Origin: Cercis canadensis
Taxonomy: Eukaryota; Streptophyta; Magnoliopsida; Fabales; Fabaceae
DNA length: 64,000 bases
Assembly: GCA_003255065.1 (NCBI GenBank)
Contig: QAOA01008484.1
Location: 43,259-107,258, forward strand
Direction of reading: 5' to 3'
The translations under genes were made by a program, and so were the position numbers. Positions 11,101 through 23,100 of this stretch are shown here, piece after piece. The notes under the pieces are model-generated. The model was not told the DNA's origin. It saw only the letters and a list, made by a program, of their open reading frames with translations, and made no database searches. Numbering within the stretch: the stretch's first letter is position 1; every line of letters starts with the position of its first letter.

Positions 11101-14100
11101 CATCGAAGTATGGTTTGTAAGTATATTTTTCATTGTCATTGCTTTCTGTAAGTGTGAATTGAAGATATTTGCTGGCCTTTCACTAATATTTTGCCTTTGG
11201 TTCCTTAACTAAGGAAATCCTATGTTGATAAGTGTAAAAATCTGAGAATAATTTCTCTCTTACTGCTATTGACAACCGGACTTTACATATATAGTAATTG
11301 ATGACAGCAATCAATTCCTAACTATAAGCAATAGCCTAATCTAAGGGATTCTATTTACATTAATTATCCCTAGTCAGCTATCCTAATAAATACAATTAAC
11401 TACAACTTTTTAAATACAATTAGCTATCCCTTAATTTCCTCCCTTAATATCCGGGATTTCCAACACTCCCCCTCAAGCTGAGGCATAGATATTGATCATG
11501 CCCAGCTTGCTTGTTAATTCTTCAACCAGTGGTCTAGGAAGGCTCTTGGTAAGAAGATCAGCTACCTGCTGCTTNAACTGATTAAATACAATTAGCTATC
11601 CCTTAATTTCCTCCCTTAATATCCGGGATTTCCAACACTCCCCCTCAAGCTGAGGCATAGATATTGATCATGCCCAGCTTGCTTGTTAATTCTTCAACTA
11701 GTGGTCTAGGAAGGCTCTTGGTAAGAAGATCAGCTACCTGCTGCTTTGTGGGCAGATATCTTAGATTAATAAGCCCATTATCAACCTTTTCTTTAATGAA
11801 GTGTCTGTCAATCTCTACGTGCTTAGTTCTGTCATAATGGACTGGATTGTGGGCTATGTTGACTGCTGCTTGGTTGTCACAATATAAGGTTATGGGTAGA
11901 GGTATAGGAACCCGAAGTTCCTTTAGTATTCTTTTTAGCCAAATACCCTTGCAAACCCCATGTGCTAAGGCCCGAAACTTTGCCTCTGCAGTACTTCTAG
12001 CTACAACAACCTGCTTTTTACTTCTCCATGTCACTAGATTTCCCCACACATAAGTACAATAACCTGAAGTGGAGCGCCTATCAGTTATTGACCCTGCCCA
12101 ATCTGCATCAGTGAATATTTCAACATGTTTTTGCCTTCCTTTTCTAAAATACAGTCCTTTTCCTGGAGTGCTCTTTAAGTACCTCAGAATTCTGTACACT
12201 GCATCCATGTGGCCTTCCATAGGAGAATGCATGAATTGGCTCACTACGCTTACTGCAAATGCAATGTCAGGCTGTGTGTGTGCAAGGTATATGAGTTTTC
12301 CCACAAGTCGTTGATACCTCCCTTTATCAGCATCTCGGCCATCCTCTTCTCCCCCTAACTTCTTATTAGGTTCCATAGGGGTGTCAGCTGGTTTACAACC
12401 CATCATTCCAGTTTCTTGCAATAAATCCAGCACATATTTTCACTGTGAGATTGAAATGCCAGTATGGTTCCTTGCTACCTCCATCCCTAGGAAGTATTTT
12501 AGAGGTCCTAGGTCCTTAAGCTCAAATATCTTGCTGAGGTAATTCTTTAATGAACTGATTTCAGCTAGGTCATTCCCTGTTATAATCATATCATTTACAT
12601 ACACAATGAGGATAGTAATCTCACCTCCTAATGAGTGCTTAAAGAACATGGTGTGATCAGTTTGAGCTTGGCAATACCCTCTATTCTTCACAACCCTCAC
12701 AAGTTTCTCAAACTATGGTCTTGGGGATTGTTTCAGCCCATAAAGAGCCTTTTTCAATTTGCACACCTTCCCTTTTGGTCCCTCAAACCCGGGAGGTATA
12801 TTCATGTAGACTTCCTCATTCAACACTCTATTAAGAAAAACATTCTTCACATCTAGCTGATGGAGAGGCCAGTCTAAGTTTGCTGCCAATGAAAACAGCA
12901 CCCTCACTATGTTGAGTTTTGCTACAGGTGCAAATGTCTCCTTGTAGTCAATGCCATAGGTTTGAGTCCCCTTACAACTAATCTAGCTTTTTACCTGTCT
13001 ATGCTGCCATCACCTTTATATTTAACAGTAAACAGCCATTTACATCCAACTGTCTTCTTACCAATAGGTAGGCCCCTGAATTCCCAAGTGCCCTCATCTC
13101 TTTCAAAACAACATGCTTCCATTCAGGTTTAGTGACTGCTTTATATATGTTTTTAGGAATTGCTGTCTTGGAGAGGTCAGTGGTGAAAGCATGAAAACTA
13201 GGAGATAGCTGTTCATATGACACAAATTTGGAAATAGGGCGTTTTGTACACGCCCTTACCCCTTTTCTGATTGCAATTGGAAAGTCTCCCAAGTTTTGGG
13301 GCAATTCGGTCAGCTGTTGCATGGCTGGTTGAGTTTCTGTTGGTTGTTGTATGGGGCATTCAGTACTATGAGTGTTATTAGAGCACACTCTAGGTTCAGA
13401 TGATTGCCCTTGTTGTATGTTGGATTTGTCACCCTTTGAAGATGGATTTCTCCTGGAATAAACAAGCAATTCTGGAGGGTCTTTAGGGTTTTCTGTTTCT
13501 GTGGTGACTGGTGTAGGTTCAGTCAAGATGATTTCGGGGATAGACAAAGGAGTTTTGGGAATAGATAGAGAAGTAGGAGTGGTTGTGGAAATTATGGAAG
13601 GTTGAGCAGGTCATGTTTCAACTTGCTGAATAGGTCCTGTTTCAGATGATGGAATGGTCTGCTGTTCAAGCTCTAAGACGGTTTCCCAGCACACATCTTC
13701 GCCTGTATGCTCCCCCTGAAGATGTGTGGGGGGAAAATATGGTTTTGTTTCAAAGAAGGTGACATCCTTAGATACAAAAAACCGTTTGAGGGGAGGTGAA
13801 TAACACTTATACCCTTTTTGAGTGAGTGAGTACCTACAAACACACATTTGTGTGCCCTAGGATCAAGTTTGGATAGCCCAGGAAATTGGAAGTAAACAAA
13901 GACCTTACAACCGAAAGTCTTAGGGGATAGAGATGTACGACTGAAGTAGGGAAATGACTGTTGAAGGACTGAAATAGGGGTTTGAAAGGCCAGAACATTA
14001 GAAGGCATCCGATTGATGAGATGAGCTGTTGTTAGAACAGCCTCTCCCCATAGATATTTGGGAACATGCATAGTGAACATGAGGGATCTAGCCACTTCTA

Positions 14101-17100
14101 AGAGATGACGGTTTTTTCTCTCGGATATACCATTCTGTTGGGGGGTATTAGCACACGAACTTTGGTGAATTATACACTGAGAATTAAGGTATTCTCCTAG
14201 GATAGAGTTAAAGTATTCCTTTCCATTATCGATGTGAAAAATCTGAATGGTGGCTTTGAACTGATTTTGGACCATAGAATGAAAAGTTTTGAAGGTTTGG
14301 GAGGCTTCAGATTTTTCTTTTAGGAGGTATACCCAGCAGATTCTGGTATGGTCATCAATAAATGTAATGAACCATCTAGCTCCAGAAGTACTTTTCACTC
14401 TAGAGGGTCCCCAAACATCACTATGAATAAGGGCAAAAGGTCTAGATGCAGTATATGGTTTAACATTATATGGAACTCGAGTTTGCTTGGCTAATTGACA
14501 CACCTCACAAGAAAGAGAATTCAAATTTTCATTGATAAATAAGGTTAGAAACAACCGCTTGAGGTACAGAAAATTAGGATGCCCTAACCTACGATGCCAC
14601 AACATAATTTGATAAGATTTGGACACTTTTACAGCAAGAGCTTGTTTATTAGGAGGTCCACAGTTTTTCCAGAAGTAGAGACCATCTGTCATACTAGCAC
14701 TGTCAATCATCTTCCCCGTAGCTTTCTCCTGTATAACACTACAATCAGGGGTAAATTTCACTCGGCATTGGGAGTCATTGGTTAATTTACTGATTGAAAC
14801 AAGATTGCAAGTTAAATTAGGGACATGAAGAACAGAATGAAGAACCAGATTTTTGGTTAATTTGATTGACCCAAAACCAGCAACAGGTGAGAGAGATCCA
14901 CTGGCTACCCTTACCCGATAGTCATAGGTGCATGGTGTATAGGAGAGTAAAAGAGAGGGATCACCTATCATATGGTCCGAAGCTCTAGAATCAAAGATCC
15001 AAGGAGCTGAATGTGCAGGTTCAGGGTTAGACATAGAGAGGGCCGTACCTTCAAGAGCTAGAGAACATGTAGGTGTCTCGGATTGGGTACTAAGCAGTCG
15101 GTGGAGTGCTTCCAGTTGAGGTTTAGACAGCTGAACACTAGAGACTTCTTCCTCTCCCCAAGTTTCTTCAAGTGTAGGTTCACTAGAAACTCGGTGGGCC
15201 TTGCCTTCTCTTTTATTTTTAGATTTCCAGCCAGGGGGTACTCCATGGAGTTGGAAGCACTTCTCCCGGGATTGGCCTATCTTCTTACAGTAGCTGCAAG
15301 TAGGACGATCCCCAAGCTTGAGTGGCCTGTTGTCACCTCGAATTTTAGGATCAAAACTGCCCTTGGTATAGAGGGCAGTAGTTTCAGCAGAGATTGGGTT
15401 TTTTACTTCTCCTAACATCACCCTCTTTCTTTTTCTTCACGTCTCACTTCAGCAAAGGCTTCTCCAATTGATGGCAGAGGCCTTCTTCCCAAGATCCGAC
15501 CACGTACCTCATCCAAAGTTCTGTTTAAACCTGCCAGAAAATCATACAGTCGCTCCTTGTCCAGATGTGCCTTGAATTTGACATGTTCATTAACATCTCC
15601 CCAATCAGATTCATAGAACAGATCTAGTCCTTGCCACAGAACCTTTAGGGAGTTGTAATATCCAGTGACATCCAGGTTGCCTTGCCTAATATCTTTCAGC
15701 TTCAACTTGATCTCAAACACTTGAGATGCATTCTCAAGGTCTGAGTAGGTTTCTTTGACAGCATCCCAAATTGCCTTGGCTGTCTTGAACAACAAATAGG
15801 TTCGGCTGATGGTTGGCGCCATGGAGTTGATGAGCCAAGACATGACAATGGAGTTATTAAGTTCTCAAGCAGCATAGCTGGGATCATCAAGCTTGGGTTT
15901 ACTGAGTTCACCAGTAATAAAACCCAGCTTTCCCTGTCCTCTAATCACCATGAGGACTGACTGAGACCAGTGGAGAAAGTTCTTCCCATCTAGCCTATGA
16001 TTTGTAATGACTAGAGAAGAATTTTCACCAAAGGAAGAGATAATTGGAGTGGACAAACTGGTATTACTACCAGAACTCCCTTTTCTCGAAAGATCCATGG
16101 TTTGGACTTGCTCTGATACCATGTAAAAATTTGAGAATAATTTCTCTCTTACTGCTATTGACAACCGGACTTTACATATATAAGAATTGATGACAGCAAT
16201 CAATTCCTAACTATAAGCAATAGCCTAATCTAAGGGATTCTATTTACATTAATTATCCCTAGTCAGCTATCCTAATAAATACAATTAACTACAGCTGATT
16301 AAATACAATTAACTATCCCTTAATTTCCTCCCTTAATATCCGGGATTTCCAACAATAAGTTATGTTAAATCAACCAACAAGTTGACATCCATAAACTGAT
16401 CGGCTGTGGAATGAACTCTGGTGGTAAAAGTTTATAGCTTCATTAACAACTAAATGTATAGACATTAATTCACTGTTACTATACAGCATCTTTATGGGTT
16501 TCTTAAAATAATTTTCCATGGTCTAATTGTTGTTTTATTGATTTGTTTTTCGTGGTCTAGGTCTAGCAAACTTTTGAAACGTTCTCACTAATTACTTATT
16601 TATTTCTTCTTTCAGGGCCTTGTCAAACTTGCTGATTTTGGTGTTGCCACAAAATTGACAGAGGCTGACGTTAATACTCATTCAGTTGTTGGAACTCCAT
16701 ATTGGATGGCGCCAGAGGTATTAGTTGCGAGATATTCTGTTGCTAAATCATTACTTCAGTATGGCTTGTGATCATTGTGATGTTTTAAATTGTTTATATT
16801 AGAGTACTATACAGAGAGATTGGAGAGTCATTTTGTTTTGAAGTTTTCCCGCTGTACCTTTTCTTCTGTTCTTTTGCTGTATTTTCTTTCAGTTAAGGGG
16901 GATTTCTTATCCTCCTCCTCCTCCTTTGTATTACTCCTTTCTATATATCTAATGAATTTCTTCTTCTATCAAAAAAAATAAAATAAAATAGTAGAGTATT
17001 GTTGCACCAGAAATTTTCATCTGCTTACCTTCACTGTTTTGTTTCTCATATACTGAATAGATTATTTCTTATGGTCTTTTATTATGTATTCCATTTGGGG

Positions 17101-20100
17101 TTTCTGTGTACATAAATTATAGTTTCCTCTTATAAAGACAAAGTGCAGCCTATGTAAATTTGTTTTATAGTTAAATCTTGCTTTTTAAGCATTCTTGCAC
17201 TAGTTGATGTACTGATGTTGCTTTCGATTTCATTTGTATTATCTATCTGCAAAACATTTGTTTCCCGCACTAGGTGTGGTCAGTTGTACTATCTATATCA
17301 TTTTGTATTACCATTTAAACTTAGTTGGTTTGATGATAGCTTCTTGCTACACAATGTTTATTCTGGTTATACTGTTTTTTTTTTTAGTACCAAAATCAAG
17401 TGTCAACATCTTCTGTGCTGTGTTTTATATGTCTTTTAAAGTGCTCCAGGGAATTCCTTTAACATTTTCCATGTCCTGTTGCGATAACAGACAGAGAAAT
17501 ATACATTTTGAACAGCTGATACTGAGATGAAGCTATAATGTAAATGGTGGATTAGAGAAGTGGCTCATTTTTATGATGCATATGGCTTGGATTAGGAACT
17601 CATTTAGATGAACCTGATCTTATTTTTCAGGTTATAGAAATGTCTGGGGTTTGTGCTGCTTCTGACATTTGGAGTGTTGGCTGTACTGTTATTGAACTTC
17701 TTACATGTTTACCTCCTTATTATGATCTGCAACCCATGCCAGCTCTCTTCCGTATAGTTCAGGTGTGCTTATCTTCTTTTTGTCTAACTAGTGTATTTGT
17801 ATCTTCCAAAATTGGAGCATTTTATGTTATCTTGTGTTTTTAAAATGCTCTATTATGAAATAATAATTTTGATTTATATTCTGGATAGTAAAGAAAAATT
17901 TGCTCTTTACCCTTTGACTTTTCCTTCAGGATGAGCATCCTCCACTTCCTGATAGCCTGTCTCCTGACATCACTGATTTTCTGCGTCAATGCTTTAAGAA
18001 GGTAAACTTGACCTTTACTCGGTCAATTGGAAGAGTTTCATGATGAATGTGGTGTGTCAGAAATGATTCTATGCTTTTTTTTTTTTTTTTTTAAATTATT
18101 ATTATTATCATGAATGGAATGATCTTATGCTGGTTGTGTATCACTTTGCATGTGTCTTTTTCCCTCACTCTTGTTCCGTGTTCTGTCCCAAACCCATCTC
18201 CTGACATTATTTAATTATTGTTTTCTGTTTTAGAATTCTCCTTCCTTCTTTATTGTTCCCTGTCCCTGTCCCTGTCCCTGTTCCTCTCCCAATCCCACCT
18301 CCTGACATTGTTTAATTGTTGTTTTAGGATTTTTTTCTTCTGTTCTCCATATAGGTGGAATGAAAAGGTTGAGAGATGATGTGCTGTCCTTTAGCTTTTT
18401 TAATTGTTGATTTCAGAAAGGGTAAGGAGAGCACTATATTTACAATATGGAGCTTCCCAATTAAAAATTGGATTTGTTAGGTATATTTGGTTGTATCTGA
18501 CTTTCAAGGTACAATCTTTTTTTTTTTATATATAATTTCTTCAAGTACAGGAGTGTTATCAAACTATATGGTCTTTTGAGTATATTTAGAAAAAGAAGAA
18601 AAAAAGGGAACATTAATAATTTTTCATTACTCATTTTTTTTTTTAAAATAAGTTTATTATTGTGGGTTGCTAGAAATTGGCCTAAAAGACTCAATGGTGC
18701 TAAAAGAAAGTGTCTTTGAAGCATGTGCTTGCCACTCTGAGGAATTATCAAAATACCCTTTGGTGTTGTGGTTATTATGTTTATACATTTGGTTATCATG
18801 TGTAAATTATGTGGTTATTCTATTCATATATGTGGTTATCATGTTCAAATATAAATGGAATAATCACATATATAAACGGATACATGGCACTGGGGGTATT
18901 TTGGTCCTTTCACACTATGGGGCAGGCACCTGCCTGGAAAGTAGGTGCCTTTTGTTTTTGTAATCAGAGATGAATGTGATGGGAAAAAGTGTATTTTTCT
19001 CATTGATAGGACAGTCATATATATATAGAGACTAATCCCTATGATCATGCTACAATCCCTATAATTATGCTATATTACCATATTTACATCCTGTAACAGC
19101 TATCTAGAGTATTTCCATATTTACATTCTATAACACTCCCCCTCAAGGTGGAGCATAGATGTTAATCATGCCCATCTTGTTACAAATGTAATCAATGCGG
19201 GCTCCATTCAAGGCTTTTGTAAAGATGTCTCCCAACTGGTCTTCTGTTCTTACATATCCTGTAGTAATGAGCTTCTCTTCAATCTTTTCACGAACAAAGT
19301 GACAGTTGATCTTGATATGTTTAGTTCGTTCGTGAAACACAAGATTAGAAGCAATATGAAGAGCAGCTTGGTTGTCACACCATAGCTTTGTTGGTAGTGA
19401 GAGCTTGAAGCCAACTTCTTTCAATAGTTGGTATATCCATACAATCTCACATACTGGGTTTGCCATAGATCTGTACTCTGATTCTGTGGTAGATCGGAGA
19501 CTACGCTTTGCTTCTTACTCTTCCACGAAGCTAGGTTCTCTCCCACAAAGACACAATAGCCAGTAGTGGATCTCCTATCGTCCTTGCACCCTGCATAGTT
19601 TGCATCAGAATAGGCCTCAATCATGCCAGAGAAACATTCTACCTTAGTGTGTCCATGATGCCCATAAAATAATCCACGTTCTGGAGCTACTTTCAAGTAA
19701 AAAAGAATTTGTTCTAGGAGCGCCCAATAGTTGACTGTTGGGGAGGACATAAAGCGGCTGACAACACTGACCGAATACGCAATGTCGGGGTGAGTCACTA
19801 TAAGATAATTCAACTTCCCCACAAGCCTCCTATACCTCTTAGGATCATGAAATGGTTCACTATCATCCTTTGCAGGCTGTATGTTAGGAGTCATTGGGGT
19901 ACTACATGGCTTAGCCTCTATTTTTCTTATTTCTTTCAACAAATCAAGAACATACTTCCTTTGGGACAGGAAGATCCCCTTCATGTTTCTCATGACTTCA
20001 ACCCCTAGGAAGTATTTCAAAGGTCCAAAATCCTTTGTTTGAAAGTGGGAGTGCAAGAAAGTCTTGAGATCAGATATACCTGAGCTATCACTCCCAGTAA

Positions 20101-23100
20101 TCACAATGTCATCAACATATACCGCAAGTAGAATGATGCCATCCTTAGATTGCCTATAAAACACTGTGTGATTAGACTTGCTTTTCTTCATTCCATATTT
20201 CAAAACAACTTGACTAAACCTGCCAAACCACGCTTAAGGGCTCTGTTTTAGACCATACAGTGACTTTCGAAGGCGACATACTTTCCCATACTCCCCCTGA
20301 GCAACAAACCCCGGTGGTTGCTCCATATAGACCTCTTCTTGAAGAGTACCATGAAGAAAAACATTTTTGATATCCAACTGGTGCAACGACCAATCATGAG
20401 TGGCTGCCAAGGAGATCAGCAAACGAACTGAGGTAAGTTTGGCAACTGGAGAAAAAGTATCTGAGTAATCAGTACCATAAGTCTGAGCATATCCTTTCGC
20501 AATGAGATGGGCTTTCAGTCGGGCCACAGAACCATAAGGATTGACTTTAATTGTAAATACCCACTTGCACCCAATAGCTTTCTTGCCAATAGGTAAATCC
20601 ACTAATGTCCAAGTGCCATTATGATCAAGAGCATTTATCTCTTCTATCATGGCAGCACGCCACCCAGGATGGGCCACAGCTTCAGGAACTGTTTTAGGAA
20701 TGGACACAGAGTCTAGTTTGGCCAAAAAAGAATAAGAAGGAGAAGACAAGTGATCATAGGAAACAACAAAAGAAATAGGATAAGTACACTGACGTTTACC
20801 TTTTCTAAGAGCAATGGGAAGGTCAGGAGTAGGAGCATTGGAGCCTGGATCTGGAGACGAAGCAGATGGTGAAGGACATGAATCTGAACTTGCATTTGGA
20901 GGTTGCCGTCTAGTGTAGAAATGGACAATAGGGGGCTGAGTAAACTTTGGAGGAGGTGCAAGATTATCTGTAGGTGGGTGAGAACAGGGGATTGTATAAA
21001 CCAACAAATCATCGTCCTCCCCCTGACTATGGGAAGGAGAGGAAGGAGAGAAGAAAAGAATGTCTTTTTGGAAGGTGACATCAAGAGAGACAAGGTAGCG
21101 ATGAAGAGTGGGAGAGAAACACCGATACCCTTTTTGGAGACGAGAATAACCAAGGAAGACACATTTAAGGGACTTAGGGTCTAACTTAGTGACTTGGGGC
21201 CGGGTGTCGTGAACAAAGCAGGTACTGCCAAACATGCGGGTGCAATAGGGAACACAGGTTTAGATGGAAAAAGAACAGAATAGGGAATTGCACCATTGAG
21301 AACAGAAGATGACATTCGATTAATTAAAAAACAAGCTGTAGAGACAGCATCCGCCCAAAATGGTTTAGGAACATTCATTTGGAACAAAAGAGCTCTGGCA
21401 ACCTCAAGAAGATGCCGGTTCTTTCATTCAACAACCCCATTTTGAGCGGATGTGTCAACACAGGAGGACTAATGAAGAATGCCATGCTAAAGCATACAAG
21501 ACTGAAAGGAAGTAGATAGGTACTCTTTAGCATTATCACTTCTCAGGGTTTGAACAAAAATATTAAATTGCATCTTTATTTCAGCACAGAAGGCACAAAA
21601 ATGTGAAAATACCTCAGAGCGATTTTTCATTAAATATAACCATGTAACACGAGAGTAGTCATCAACAAAGGTAACAAAATACTTAAAATTAGTTTTGGGC
21701 AAAATTGGACAAGGATCCTAAAATGGAGACGCAACTCGTTTATTGACTTTAGACCTTAAAGGAACACGATGATGTTTGACAAACTGACACGACTCATAAT
21801 GCAAAGACGATAAATGACGATACTAGGGATAAAATTGCTTGAGAGCCTGGAGAGATGGATGACCCAACCAGCAGTGCACCTCAAATGGAGACAACGAACT
21901 AGAACATGCTAAGGATCTTGGCACCTGAGTGTCAAGTACATAGAGGCCTCCAGATTCATGTCCTTTACCAACAATCCGTTTCATCATAAGATCCTGAAAG
22001 AGACAATAACCAAGAAAGAATGAGATACTACAGTTCAAGGTACGGGTGAGTTTACTAACGAAAATCAGATTAAATGAAAAATTAGGTAAACTCAACATTG
22101 AGGGCAAAGAAATAGATGGGTTTAGGTTAATAGTGCCAAAACCAAGGACACTATGTGTAGACCCATCAACTATAGTCACATGAGATGAAGAAGCATGGGT
22201 ATGGTAGGTGGATAAAGGGTTAGGATTACTTGTCATGTGGTCTAAGGCACCAGAATCAATGACCCATCTGGATGATGAAGAGAGAAGACATGTAGGGGAT
22301 ATACTTGTATCAGCAAAAAACAACAGTAGGAGGAGGGGATTTCAGTGATTCCTAATACTGAGTGAACTGGGCAAAGTTATCAGCAGATACTGTAATAGTC
22401 TTATCAGACAGTGATGCAACATGTGCAGACCGACCGTGCTGATTCTTATTGAGAAGCTTCTTGCAAGTGCATTTTGTATGCCCTAGCTCATGGCGGTAAA
22501 AACACTCAACTTCGCTTGACTGTTGACCCCGATTGTCCATATTCCAGTTACGATTGTTCATCCCACCTCGAGAACTACCACGAGAAACCCCACAACTAAC
22601 AAGAGCATTGTTATTAGCAATGGCCTGAGAAGTCTGTAGGTTTTCTGTGCGAAGGACTTTAGCAAAGATTTCCTGTAAAGAATAGATTTTAGAATTCGAG
22701 AGAATTTGATTTTTAACAGCCTCAAACTCTGGACGTAGGCCTGTTAGAAAACTCATAACTGCCATTTTCTCTCGCTGAGCTTGTTGAACTTTGACATCAG
22801 GGCTGAATGGGAGAAACATATTGAGTTCTTCATAGGTTTTCTTGAACTCCATAAAATAAGCAGTAAGAGATTTATTTTGCTGCTCTCCCCGAGAAAAGGT
22901 CCTACATACCTCGTAGATACGAGATATGTTTCCTTGTCCAGAGTACAAGAAATCCAGATACTCCATTAACTCCTTCACAAACTCACAGTGATTAATCAAA
23001 CCGAGTACCTCAGTATCAATAGAATTCCAAATCTGCAAGAATAGTCTTGCATCATCCCGTAAGCATGCTTGCCGGGTTTATCCGTAGGTGGATCAGAGGT

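Larger units (their letters stand above)
11233..16354 (-). mobile_element. Full-length Ty1/copia element 1 in kinase intron 6
   Basis: Two 233-bp LTRs (11233-11465 and 16122-16354) in direct orientation, beginning TG and ending CA on the coding strand, bound an internal region with gag, protease, integrase, reverse transcriptase and RNase H on the - strand. A 5-bp duplication ATAAG flanks it (11228-11232, 16355-16359). By eye the LTRs differ at 7 of 233 positions, so the insertion is fairly young, yet the coding region already holds several stops and frameshifts. The length includes about 170 bp of apparent assembly duplication around the N at 11575. Orientation is antisense to the host gene. 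Confidence 0.93.

Noticed and set aside
18181-18335. Partial duplication of exon 9 in intron 9 (CTCCTGACATT twice)
   Set aside because: Two similar stretches of about 50 bp flank a CCCTGT microsatellite, but likeness to exon 9 is limited to about ten bases.
20713-21162. 149-residue leucine-rich ORF on the - strand
   Set aside because: It is a second frame of the proline/serine-rich copia linker that is read in the main frame.
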